Source: JAMQPK01 sp963782595
GTDB taxonomy: Bacteria; Acidobacteriota; Vicinamibacteria; Vicinamibacterales; JAMQPK01
Reading direction: 5' to 3'
Length of the DNA: 64,000 nt
Assembly: GCA_963782595.1 (NCBI GenBank)
Contig: CAWAKJ010000004.1
Span: 124,001-188,000, forward strand
The position numbers were made by a program, and so were the translations under genes. Below the pieces are notes generated by a model. The model was not told the DNA's origin and ran no database searches. It saw only the letters and a list, made by a program, of their open reading frames with translations. Positions within the stretch are counted from its first letter, which is position 1. Every line of letters starts with the position of its first letter. This document shows positions 23,508-34,782 of this stretch, piece after piece.

Positions 23508-25298
23508 CGGACTTATGTTACCATTCGAGTACTGAACCGCGAAGATTCTGTCCTGTATTTTCCTCCCGATACATTCGGGCCGTTCAGGGTTCTCCATCAA
23601 ATTGGTGCGGGCACGCTGGGCCCGGTGTTTCGCGCGCACGAGCCGGCCGGCACGAATTCCGATCGGCTCGTTGCGGTCAAGGTCTTTCGTCTCGACCTCA
23701 CACCCGAACAGGCCCATCAGCTCGTCGAAGAGCTGAACGCGCTCGTCGCGGCCGACATCGCGCATCCGAGTATCGCCGTGCCTGTCGCAGCCGGCCTCGA
23801 ACATGGCACGCCCTATCTTGCGCAGCAGTATGCCGTCGGCGATTCGCTTGACGTGGTGCTCCGCGAGCGCGGGCCGATGCCCATGCACGAGGTCGTGGCG
23901 CTCGTCGAGTCGCTCGCCGGCGCCATCGATCATGCCGCAGCGCGAGGCGTGCACCACGGATCGCTGCACCTGCGCGACATCGTGCTCGCCGGCGACGGCG
24001 CCCACATCACCGGGTTCGGCATTGCCGCCGCGCTGACGAAAATCGGCGCGAAGCGTCCGACGCGCTCGCAGTATTCGTCGCCCGACGGACCGTCCGACAT
24101 CTACTCGCTTGGGGCGATCGCGTTCGAGGCGGCGACCGGCAAACGCGTGTCCCCTGACAACCTCGCCGACTTCGAGCAGCAGCAGGGTGTCGAGCTGCGC
24201 AGTGCGTTCAGCGTGGCACTTGCTGCTGATGCGGCGGCGCGGCCCGACCGCGCGCGTGACTTTGCTGAGGTCTTGCGCGATGCGGCTGAAGTAACGGCAG
24301 AAGCCGATCTCCATACACGCGAGACGCTCGGAGTCGTCACACCTGCGACGCCTGTTTCAGTGACGCCGGTGTCGCTCGCCGAACCCGTCTTCGATGCACC
24401 AATTGACGTCGGTGCACCGGGTGATGAGTGGCATCTCGAATCGGAGGTGCCTCTCATCCGCGAGTCCGAGTCAGATCCGGCCATCAGGCTGCCGCCGAGC
24501 GAATCGTCCTTGCCAGACCCTCTGCCGATCGACGAGCTTCCGCCCGAGGCTGCAGGGCGCCGTGGGCCGCTCGTCGCCGTCTTGCTGGCATTCGGGGTAC
24601 TTGCGGCATTGTCGGTGGGATTGTTCCTGCGGTCGCCCGGCCGTTCCGCAACCGCCGAGCCAGAGAACGCGGTCGAGGAGACGACGGTCGAGGTTCCGGC
24701 GAGCAAGCCGCCGACACCTGCTCCAGCGCCGCCACCTGCGAAGAAGGTCGAGCGCGTACCGGCGCCGCCGGCACCGTCGGCGCGAATGCCCGCGCCAGCG
24801 CCGTCGCGTCCCGCGTCGGGCGCGGTGCGAGTCACGCAAACCGGGAGCCTGCTGATTCGCTCGACGCCGGCTGATGCCGACGTTGTCGTGAACGGCAAAA
24901 CGCGCGGAAAAACTCCGTTGACGCTGCGCGATCTGGCGCTCGGATCGTATACCATTCGTGTAGCGCGCGACGGTTACCCGGCCGAAGAACGGACGCTCCA
25001 ACTGACGCCGCGGCGGCCGTCGCAATCGACGACGATTGACTTGCGAACCGTCCAGACACCCGCCGCTGCGGCGGCGAAGTCTGGACCTGGCGGTTTGAAC
25101 GTGCAGTCGAGACCGGCGGGTGCGCGCGTCTTCGTGAACGACCAGCTTGTCGGCTCGACGCCCGTCGCCATTCCAGGCCTGCCTGCGGGACCCGCAACGG
25201 TGCGTATCGAGATGGACGGGTATCAGCCGTGGACGACCACGGTGAGCGTCAGCGCGGGCGAGCAGACCAGGGTCGCGGCCTCACTTGAAAGACAGTAG
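23487..25298 (+). CDS. Pseudokinase with PEGA domains, single-pass membrane protein
   Basis: About 603 residues if GTG 23487 is used; no better ATG, GTG or TTG precedes the first kinase-like residues, so the start is uncertain. The kinase-like domain has VAVKVFR with the ATP lysine, but HRDLKPxN is replaced by HGSLHLRDI and DFG by GFG, so catalysis is unlikely. A TPV/Pro-rich stretch leads to one transmembrane helix (GPLVAVLLAFGVLAALSVGLFL), a long Pro/Ala linker and two PEGA repeats (STPADADVVVNGKTRGKTPL and RPAGARVFVNDQLVGSTPV). PEGA domains are surface or extracytoplasmic beta modules. It may sense or scaffold signals at the envelope. Confidence 0.8.
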   Translation: MIDRNAQRTYVTIRVLNREDSVLYFPPDTFGPFRVLHQIGAGTLGPVFRAHEPAGTNSDRLVAVKVFRLDLTPEQAHQLVEELNALVAADIAHPSIAVPVAAGLEHGTPYLAQQYAVGDSLDVVLRERGPMPMHEVVALVESLAGAIDHAAARGVHHGSLHLRDIVLAGDGAHITGFGIAAALTKIGAKRPTRSQYSSPDGPSDIYSLGAIAFEAATGKRVSPDNLADFEQQQGVELRSAFSVALAADAAARPDRARDFAEVLRDAAEVTAEADLHTRETLGVVTPATPVSVTPVSLAEPVFDAPIDVGAPGDEWHLESEVPLIRESESDPAIRLPPSESSLPDPLPIDELPPEAAGRRGPLVAVLLAFGVLAALSVGLFLRSPGRSATAEPENAVEETTVEVPASKPPTPAPAPPPAKKVERVPAPPAPSARMPAPAPSRPASGAVRVTQTGSLLIRSTPADADVVVNGKTRGKTPLTLRDLALGSYTIRVARDGYPAEERTLQLTPRRPSQSTTIDLRTVQTPAAAAAKSGPGGLNVQSRPAGARVFVNDQLVGSTPVAIPGLPAGPATVRIEMDGYQPWTTTVSVSAGEQTRVAASLERQ

Positions 25299-25363
25299 AG
25301 CGCGAGCGGCGCGCGGCGCCGCTAGCGAAGCGCGAGGAGCGGGGCGAGGGGCCCACGATTGAT

Positions 25364-26509
25364 ATGAACGCGGTTCTGGCCTTGGAGAACGGAACGGTGT
25401 ACCGCGGCACGGCCGCGGGCGCGCTGGGCATCGCTCGAGGGGAAGTGGTCTTCAACACGAGCATGACCGGCTACCAGGAAGTGCTCACGGATCCGTCCTA
25501 CGCCGGACAGATCGTGACCATGACGTCGCCGCAGATCGGCAACTACGGCGTGGCACCGGACGATGTCGAATCGACCGCTCCACAGGTTGCCGGCTTCATC
25601 ATGCGCGAAGAGTCGCCGATTGCCAGCAACTGGCGCGCGTCCGGCACGCTTCGCGATTACCTCGTCGCCAACAACATTGTCGCCATCGCCGACATCGACA
25701 CCCGCGAGCTGACGCGATTGTTGCGGTCGGCCGGCGTCATGCGCGGTGTCATCGCGACAGGCGATGTCGACACTGGCGAGCTGGTGCAGCAGGCCCGTGC
25801 GATTCCGAACATGGAAGGCACCGATCTGGTGCGCGAGGTCACGTGCGAATCGTCGTTTGCGTGGCCGACCGGCATTTCGAGGTCCGCCGCCGAAGTTCGC
25901 CCCGATCTTCTGCTGCCGGCGCCAGGCCGGGCGAAGCGCCCGCTGCGCGTCGCCGCCTATGACTTCGGCATCAAATGGAACATCCTGAGGCGCCTGGCGA
26001 CCTACGGATGTCAGGTGCAGGTATTTCCGGCCTCGACACCGGCGAAAGATGTGCTGGCCGCCGATGTTGACGGCATTTTTCTCAGCAACGGCCCTGGCGA
26101 TCCCGCCGCTGTGGACTATGCCATCCAGAACACCCGCGATCTCCTGAAGGCCGACAAGCCGATTTTCGGAATTTGTCTCGGCCATCAGATTCTTGGTCTC
26201 GCGCTCGGCGGCACAACGTTCAAGCTCAAGTTCGGCCACCGTGGCGCGAATCATCCGGTCAAGTTTCTCGAGACCGGCAAGGTTGAAATCACCTCGCAGA
26301 ATCATGGCTTTGCGGTTGATCCCGAGTCGTTGCCCGATGATGTGAAGGTGACGCACCTGAACCTGTACGACGGAACGGTCGAGGGGTTGAGGGTTGTCGA
26401 TCGGCCCATCTACTCGGTGCAGTATCATCCCGAGGCCTCGCCCGGGCCGCACGACGCCGATTATCTGTTCAGGCAGTTCGTCGACGACATGCAAGGGACT
26501 GGGAACTAG
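25364..26509 (+). CDS. carA: Carbamoyl-phosphate synthase small subunit
   Basis: 381 residues. The N-terminal CPSase-sm domain holds TSMTGYQEVLTDPSYAGQIV. The class I glutamine amidotransferase domain carries nucleophile C271 in FGICLGHQILGLALGG, with H355 and E357 in YHPEASPGPHD. It supplies ammonia from glutamine to CarB for pyrimidine and arginine synthesis. The last residues (QGTGN) and the TAG stop are encoded by GGGACTGGGAACTAGGGATT repeat words, and carB begins 21 bases later, so the native C-terminus was probably altered by the repeat. Confidence 0.97.
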   Translation: MNAVLALENGTVYRGTAAGALGIARGEVVFNTSMTGYQEVLTDPSYAGQIVTMTSPQIGNYGVAPDDVESTAPQVAGFIMREESPIASNWRASGTLRDYLVANNIVAIADIDTRELTRLLRSAGVMRGVIATGDVDTGELVQQARAIPNMEGTDLVREVTCESSFAWPTGISRSAAEVRPDLLLPAPGRAKRPLRVAAYDFGIKWNILRRLATYGCQVQVFPASTPAKDVLAADVDGIFLSNGPGDPAAVDYAIQNTRDLLKADKPIFGICLGHQILGLALGGTTFKLKFGHRGANHPVKFLETGKVEITSQNHGFAVDPESLPDDVKVTHLNLYDGTVEGLRVVDRPIYSVQYHPEASPGPHDADYLFRQFVDDMQGTGN

Positions 26510-26528
26510 GGATTGGGGATCAGGGAAT
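26494..26528. repeat. Telomere-like repeat family A between carA and carB
   Basis: Words GGGACTGGGAACTAGGG, GATTGGGGATC and AGGGAATAA run from inside the last codons of carA to two bases before the carB ATG. In this orientation AGGGA can act as the carB ribosome binding site. Confidence 0.75.
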
Positions 26529-26530
26529 AA

Positions 26531-29779
<3,249 letters not shown>

Positions 29780-29807
29780 GTACGTAGTGTCCGGCTTTAG
29801 CCGGACC
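29780..29807. repeat. REP-like palindrome family C (GTACGTAGTGTCCGGC...), copy 1
   Basis: Begins GTACGTAGTGTCCGGC and contains the palindrome GTCCGGCTTTAGCCGGAC. A near-identical copy lies at 38920-38947. It starts directly after the carB stop codon. On the minus strand it would read VRLKPDTTY, a peptide that often appears as a spurious C-terminus or N-terminus in related genomes (from memory). Confidence 0.85.
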
Positions 29808-29851
29808 TCTTGGAGCCGGACCGGCGGCATCCCCTTTGCTCGGTGCCGCGC

Positions 29852-32284
29852 ATGCGGTACCCGGCCGCCATCCCCGCCATCGCGCTAAGTGCCGGCATAT
29901 CTGCCGGCATCCTCATTTCTGTAAGCGTGCCTTCGGCGCTGCTCGTGTGCCTCTGGTTGGCCGCGGCCGGCGCGTTCCTCGCGCGCGCGGACCGCGCCAC
30001 GATTGCCATCATCGTCGTCGGGTTCTTTGCTGCCGGCATTGGGCTCGGGCGCTACGCCGATTCGGCCTCGCGCAGCTCTTCCATTCGCGCATTTTTCGAT
30101 CGGCACCTCGAACCCGGCGAACACCAGATTTTTGGCAGGGTCGAGGGACGGTTGCGCACAGATGCGGCGACAGGTGCGTCTGGTGTAACGCTCGACGTCC
30201 TGATCGATCGGATCGACCTGGATGGTCGCGCCTACACAACGTCCGGCGGCGCGTTGATTGGCGTGGGCGGCGACCTGGCGGGCGATCAGATTCTGCGCTG
30301 GCGTGGCGGCCGGCACGTGGCATTTCCTGCCACGCTTCGACGACCCACGAGGTATCTCGATCCGGGTGTGCCCGACGGCGAGCGTCTGATGGCCTGGCGC
30401 GGGACGCCGCTCGTCGGATCCGTGAAGAGCGACATGCTGATCGACGTGGTGGCTGTCGGCGGCGTGGTATCCGAGAGGTTCGCGTCTGCGCGGGCGGCCG
30501 TTCGTCGCGCCGTCGGGGCGAGCGTAGGCGCGTGGAGCGAGCGATCGGCCGCGATTGTGCTGGCGATTCTCATCGGTGATCGCGCGGGCATCGACGATAC
30601 GATCGCGCGGCGCCTGCAGGAGGCCGGCACGTATCACGTGATCGCGATCTCTGGAGGAAACATTGCGATTGTGGCCGGCCTGTGCGTCGTGCTGTTACGC
30701 GCGTTCAGGGTCGGCTCCCGCATCTCTGCGCTATTGGTCATTTCCGTGCTCGCCGCCTACGGCTTCGCTATCCAGGGCGGATCGTCGGTCGGCCGAGCCA
30801 CGATGATGGCGGTGATCTATTTCGGTGCTCGGCTGTGGGATCACCGGACGCCACCACTGAATACGGCAGCCATTACTGCCGCAGTTCTGTTGTGCGCCAA
30901 TCCACTTCAGGCGGTCGATCCCGGGTTCGCGCTGACCTTCGGAGCGACGCTCGGAATACTCGCGGGGATGTCGAAGCTCGACGGCGTCGTTACGCTGTCT
31001 GGATGGCGGCGCGCGTGCGTTGCGCTGGCGGCCGCGTCGGTCTGTGCTGAGCTTGCGCTGCTCCCTGTGAGCGCCTATGTGTTTTCACGCGTCACGTTCG
31101 CCGGCCTCATCGTCAACTTTGCCGCGGTTCCGTTGATGACGATCCTGCAGGTTGCGGGGATGGCCGCCGCCGCAGTCTGGCTGTCGATGCCCGCCGTCGG
31201 CGTGAAGATTGGCTGGGTCGCACACATGGCGGTCGAAGGGTTAATCGGCAGTGCGGGGGTCGTCGACTGGATGCCGTGGCTCACGCGGCGTCTGGCGCCA
31301 CCTTCGTGTGTTGCCATCGCACTGTACTACGCATCCGGTCTGACGCTCCTCACGCTCAGTTCTCCATCGACGCTCAGGGCGGTCCGCCCTCTCGCGGCTG
31401 TGGTCTTCGCCGCCTGCGGCGTCTGGATTGTGACCGCGCCGTCCGCGCCGCTCTGGGCATCGCCACAGATTCTGCGCGTGACGTTTCTCGACGTCGGCCA
31501 AGGGGACTCCGCTGTTGTGCAGTTTCCCAACGGTCGGACGCTGAGCATCGACGCTGGCGGTGCCGCCGCATCGACCTTCGACATCGCCGCGCGCGTCGTT
31601 TCGCCTGCCTTCTGGGCTCTTGGCGTTCGGCGGCTCGACTACATGAGCATCACGCACGGCGATGCCGATCACATCGGCGGCGCTGCCAGTCTCTTCCGCG
31701 ACTTCCGGCCCTTCGAAGTGTGGGAAGGCGTGCCGGTGCCGCCGCACGGCCCCACGCGTGAGTTGCGCGCCCTCGCCGATGCCTCGGGCGCGACATGGCG
31801 AACGCTGCAGCCGTTGGATCGCGTGAGCGTTGGTCCGGCAGATCTTCTTGTGCACCACCCGCCGATTCCCGACTGGGAGCGCCAGCGCGTCCGCAACGAC
31901 GACTCGGAGGTCCTCGAGATTCGCCTTGGAGACGTGTCGTTCGTATTCACGGGCGACATCGGCAGGGAAGTCGAGCGCGCGATCGCTCCCGGCTTCGTCC
32001 GCGCACCAATCAGGATTCTGAAGGTTCCTCACCACGGAAGCGCGACATCGAGCTCGGATCTCTTCCTCCAGGCGCTGCGGCCGGACATTGCGGTGGTGAG
32101 TGCCGGAAGGGGAAATCCTTTCGGGCACCCGGTTCCGGCGGTGATCGATCGATACCGGGACATTGGCGCGGCGATCTACAGGACGGATCACGATGGGGCA
32201 GTGACGGTTGAGACGGACGGGACAACCGTCCGCGTCAGGACGTTGATGGGGCGGAGGCTCACACTCTCTGCATACGGACGCTGA
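29852..32284 (+). CDS. comEC: ComEC/Rec2-family DNA internalization protein
   Basis: 810 residues from ATG 29852; a TTG at 29810 lies in the repeat and is not preferred. Several N-terminal transmembrane helices (including PAAIPAIALSAGISAGILISV) precede a DUF4131-like region. The Competence domain contains ILIGDRAGIDDTIARRLQEAG and YHVIAISGGNIAIVAG. The C-terminal metallo-beta-lactamase domain has VTFLDVGQGDSAVVQFPNG, THGDADHIGG, FTGDIG and KVPHHGSATSS. The protein forms the inner-membrane channel for single-stranded DNA uptake, the lactamase domain probably degrading the other strand. Together with pilT this hints at natural competence. Confidence 0.92.
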   Translation: MRYPAAIPAIALSAGISAGILISVSVPSALLVCLWLAAAGAFLARADRATIAIIVVGFFAAGIGLGRYADSASRSSSIRAFFDRHLEPGEHQIFGRVEGRLRTDAATGASGVTLDVLIDRIDLDGRAYTTSGGALIGVGGDLAGDQILRWRGGRHVAFPATLRRPTRYLDPGVPDGERLMAWRGTPLVGSVKSDMLIDVVAVGGVVSERFASARAAVRRAVGASVGAWSERSAAIVLAILIGDRAGIDDTIARRLQEAGTYHVIAISGGNIAIVAGLCVVLLRAFRVGSRISALLVISVLAAYGFAIQGGSSVGRATMMAVIYFGARLWDHRTPPLNTAAITAAVLLCANPLQAVDPGFALTFGATLGILAGMSKLDGVVTLSGWRRACVALAAASVCAELALLPVSAYVFSRVTFAGLIVNFAAVPLMTILQVAGMAAAAVWLSMPAVGVKIGWVAHMAVEGLIGSAGVVDWMPWLTRRLAPPSCVAIALYYASGLTLLTLSSPSTLRAVRPLAAVVFAACGVWIVTAPSAPLWASPQILRVTFLDVGQGDSAVVQFPNGRTLSIDAGGAAASTFDIAARVVSPAFWALGVRRLDYMSITHGDADHIGGAASLFRDFRPFEVWEGVPVPPHGPTRELRALADASGATWRTLQPLDRVSVGPADLLVHHPPIPDWERQRVRNDDSEVLEIRLGDVSFVFTGDIGREVERAIAPGFVRAPIRILKVPHHGSATSSSDLFLQALRPDIAVVSAGRGNPFGHPVPAVIDRYRDIGAAIYRTDHDGAVTVETDGTTVRVRTLMGRRLTLSAYGR

Positions 32285-32326
32285 ATCAGGGAAACGCGAT
32301 GACACGATGAACGCGATAAGGCAAAC
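32285..32326. repeat. AACGCGATGACACGATGAACG repeat words downstream of comEC
   Basis: The 42 bases between the comEC stop and the left inverted repeat of the GxxExxY cassette are iterated ACGCGAT/ACACGAT words. No gene or signal is seen. Confidence 0.4.
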
Positions 32327-32792
32327 CACGACGACACGACGAGCACGACGGCTCGAAGGACGCTCATGATCCGAGTACCCTCCCGCCTCGACGAACAAAC
32401 GGAGCAGTACGTTTCGGAAGCGATGGACTGCGGGTTCGCCGTGCACCGCGAGTTAGGCCCCGGCTACGGCGAAGCGATTTACGAAAACGCCATCTGCCTG
32501 GAGCTTCTGGCTCGCAATCTCCCCTTCGAACGCGAGAAGTCGTTTGTCATAACTTACCGGGATAGACCTGTCGGTTTGCACCGATTGGATCTCATCGTTC
32601 GGGGCCGTGTTATCGTGGAACTAAAGGCTACGAGAGCGCTGGAGCGCGTTCATGAAGCGCAGATTCTCAGCTATTTGAAAGCCAGCCAACTGCCTGTCGG
32701 CCTTCTTATGAACTTCGGGGCGCCGACGTTAAAGGAGGGACTCAAAAGAATCGTCTTGTAGCTCAGTACCGTCGTGTCGTCGTGTCGTCGTG
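32327..32792. mobile_element. GxxExxY gene cassette bounded by 24/25-base terminal inverted repeats
   Basis: 32327-32351 and 32769-32792 are reverse complements that differ only by one extra G in the left copy; both are made of CACGACGACACGACGA words. Between them lies only the GxxExxY gene, starting 14 bases after the left repeat and ending 7 bases before the right one. The arrangement resembles a very small insertion-sequence-like unit about 466 bases long. Mobility is inferred, not shown; no target duplication is obvious. Confidence 0.5.
32366..32761 (+). CDS. GxxExxY protein (PD-(D/E)xK nuclease-like)
   Basis: 131 residues. The family signature GYGEAIY (G33, E36, Y39) follows HRELGPG. 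The predicted PD-(D/E)xK core is present: D75 in RLDLIV, then E85 and K87 in VIVELKA, and Q99 in HEAQILSYL. Family members are small, of unknown function, widespread in environmental bacteria and related to Vsr-like and other restriction-fold nucleases. The ATG has GAAGGA at good spacing. The gene stands alone between inverted repeats, so a role with those repeats is possible. The catalytic residues all appear intact. Confidence 0.88.
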   Translation: MIRVPSRLDEQTEQYVSEAMDCGFAVHRELGPGYGEAIYENAICLELLARNLPFEREKSFVITYRDRPVGLHRLDLIVRGRVIVELKATRALERVHEAQILSYLKASQLPVGLLMNFGAPTLKEGLKRIVL

Positions 32793-32793
32793 T

Positions 32794-33618
32794 TCACTCC
32801 TTCGCCTTGATCTGTTGCCACTCCGCTTCCATCTCTCCCAGCGTCGCGGCTTCGAGGTCTCGTCCTGTGCGTGCAAAGCTCTCCTCCAGCGTGTTGAATC
32901 GCTTTGTGAACTTGTCGTTCGCCTTCCTCAGCGCCGCTTCTGGCTCGATCCCGAGTTTGCGCGACAGGTTCGCGATCGCGAACAGGAGATCGCCCATTTC
33001 CTCCTCGGCGCGCGTGGCGTTCGCGGGTGCCTGAGCGAGCGTGTCTCTCAGTTCCGCGACTTCTTCCTCGATCTTGGCGACCACGTCGTTTGTGGTCTCC
33101 CAGTCGAAGCCGACATCCGCGACGCGTTTGCCGATCTTGTACGCACGAAGCAGCGAGGGGAGGCTTTTCGGCACGCCTCCAAGCGTTGTGTGACGCGTAC
33201 CCGATTCGGCCCGCTCCTGCGCCTTGAGGGCATTCCAGCGATCGAGTGCCGCCTGGGCCGATGGCGCGCGCTCTCTTGACGCGGCGTCATGCACGCGCCC
33301 ATCTTCCTGAAAGACGTGCGGGTGCCGTCGCAAGAGCTTGGCGACAACTGTGCGAAGGGAATCGTCCACGCCGAACAGGCCACGTTCGGCGGCGACCTGC
33401 GCCAGGAAGACACCCTCGAAGATGTGGTCGCCGATTTCCTCTTTCAGCGCGGCGATGTCGCCGCGCTCGATCGCGTCGACCACTTCGTGTGCCTCTTCGA
33501 GCACGAAATGCGTGAGCGAATCGAGCGTCTGCTCGCGATCCCACGGGCAGCCGTCGGGCGACCGCAATGTCTGCATCACGGACACCAGCTTGTCGAACTC
33601 CTCGCCTGCGTCTGACAT
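32794..33618 (-). CDS. mazG: Nucleoside triphosphate pyrophosphohydrolase MazG
   Basis: 274 residues with two MazG folds. The first has LEEAHEVVDAIERGD and LKEEIGD; the second has KIEEEVAELRDTL and AEEEMGDLLFAIANL, each supplying the EExxE...ExxD magnesium site. The N-terminal LRSPDGCPWDREQT is typical. The enzyme hydrolyses (d)NTPs to monophosphates, guarding nucleotide pools. The right inverted repeat of the GxxExxY cassette ends just before its stop codon. Confidence 0.95.
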   Translation of the reverse strand: MSDAGEEFDKLVSVMQTLRSPDGCPWDREQTLDSLTHFVLEEAHEVVDAIERGDIAALKEEIGDHIFEGVFLAQVAAERGLFGVDDSLRTVVAKLLRRHPHVFQEDGRVHDAASRERAPSAQAALDRWNALKAQERAESGTRHTTLGGVPKSLPSLLRAYKIGKRVADVGFDWETTNDVVAKIEEEVAELRDTLAQAPANATRAEEEMGDLLFAIANLSRKLGIEPEAALRKANDKFTKRFNTLEESFARTGRDLEAATLGEMEAEWQQIKAKE

Positions 33619-33629
33619 TCTGCTTCCTT

Positions 33630-33700
33630 CGTGTGTCTGGTCTATCTCTTCGTGATCTTGTCAGGCTCCTACCTTTGTGTTCTTAGTGATGTTAACATTC
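33630..33700. repeat. Low-complexity intergenic repeat (CTTCGTG / CCTTTGTG words)
   Basis: Words CCTTCGTGTGTC, CTTCGTGATCTTG and CCTTTGTGTTCTTAGTGATG occupy the spacer between the divergent mazG and DUF1844 genes. On the minus strand they match the CACGAAGGTCACGAAG words near 10140. Promoters for both genes must lie here but are not clear. Confidence 0.5.
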
Positions 33701-33721
33701 GACTTTTGCGGGACACTGTTT

Positions 33722-34000
33722 ATGCCTGATCCGAACATCAACTTCGCATCGTTCGTTCTCTCGCTGGCCGCCACGGCGGCCGTGCATTTCGGCGATCGTC
33801 TCGAGCCTGGCGAAGTCGAGGCCGGTCCCGTCGATTTGCAGGCAGCCGGACAGATGATCGACATTCTCGCGCTGCTCGAAGAGAAGACGCGGGGCAACCT
33901 CACGGCCGAAGAGCGGCAACTGCTCGACACCATCCTCTACGAGCTGCGCCTCCGCTTCGTCGAGGCGCAGGGCGAGGAGAAGCGAATCATCACGCCTTGA
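33722..34000 (+). CDS. DUF1844 domain protein
   Basis: 92 residues from ATG 33722, chosen because the family begins near INFASFVLSLAATAAVHFG. The earlier GTG and ATG would prepend a non-conserved segment read from the repeat. The rest shows PVDLQAAGQMIDILALLEEKTRGNLTAEERQLLDTILYELRLRFVE, nearly the full DUF1844 signature. Function is unknown; the protein is small, helical and common in Acidobacteriota and deltaproteobacterial groups. The stop overlaps the next gene start (TTGA). Confidence 0.9.
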   Translation: MPDPNINFASFVLSLAATAAVHFGDRLEPGEVEAGPVDLQAAGQMIDILALLEEKTRGNLTAEERQLLDTILYELRLRFVEAQGEEKRIITP

Positions 34001-34782
34001 GCGCCGCCTCTGCCAGGGTGCTCGTGCTGGGAACAGGCACGTCGCACGGGGTGCCGATGATTGGCTGCGAGTGCGCCACCTGCCGCTCCAGCGATCCACG
34101 CGACAAGCGCTCGCGCGCCTCCATTCTCATCCAGACCGACGGCGGCCCGGCCGTCCTCGTCGATACGACGCCCGATCTGCGCATGCAGGCGCTTGCGCAC
34201 GGCATCAAGCGCGTCGATGCCATCGTCTATACACACAGCCATGCCGATCACGTGATGGGCCTCGACGAAGTGCGGCGCTTCAACGTGATGCAGAAGTCGG
34301 CGATTCCGTGTTACGGCGACGAGCGGACGCTCGGGGACTTGAAACGGATCTATTCGTACATCTTCAGTCCCGACACGCCCCGCGGCGGCGGCATTCCGCA
34401 GGTTGCGCTCGCGGAAATCGCGGGGGAGTTCTGCGTCGGTCCGCTGAGGCTGACGCCGGTGCCTCTGTACCATGGCACGCGCACGATTCTCGGATATCGG
34501 GTCGGCTCGTTTGCCTACCTTACTGACTGCAGCGCGATTCCAGACACGTCATGGCCGCTCCTCAGCGGTGTGCGTACGGTCGTGCTCGATGCCCTGCGCG
34601 AGAGGCCGCACCCGACGCACATGTCGCTCGAGCAGGCGCTGGCCACCGTGAGGCAGCTCGGCCCGGAACGCGCGTTTTTCACGCATATGTGCCACGATCT
34701 GCCGCACGCGGCGACCTGCGCGCGGCTGCCGGCGGGCGTGGAGTTGGCATATGATGGCCTGGCTTTCGAGATCGATCTTTGA
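33997..34782 (+). CDS. MBL-fold metallo-hydrolase, PhnP-like
   Basis: 261 residues. The start VLVLGTGTSHGVPMIGCECATCRSSDPRDKR is typical of PhnP/RNase Z-like phosphodiesterases, including the CxCxxC cysteines. The metal site is THSHADH with further ligands in HGTRTIL, TDCS and THMCHDLPH. PhnP hydrolyses cyclic phosphate esters, but paralogues act on other small phosphodiesters, so the substrate is open. The TTG 33997 overlaps the upstream stop; GTG 34018 is an alternative. The gene overlaps ribF by one base, suggesting cotranscription. Confidence 0.88.
   Translation: MSAASARVLVLGTGTSHGVPMIGCECATCRSSDPRDKRSRASILIQTDGGPAVLVDTTPDLRMQALAHGIKRVDAIVYTHSHADHVMGLDEVRRFNVMQKSAIPCYGDERTLGDLKRIYSYIFSPDTPRGGGIPQVALAEIAGEFCVGPLRLTPVPLYHGTRTILGYRVGSFAYLTDCSAIPDTSWPLLSGVRTVVLDALRERPHPTHMSLEQALATVRQLGPERAFFTHMCHDLPHAATCARLPAGVELAYDGLAFEIDL

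Noticed and set aside
23508..24314. N-terminal extension of bshC to 24314
   Set aside because: It is antisense to the pseudokinase domain, and BshC proteins start near the TTG at 23507.
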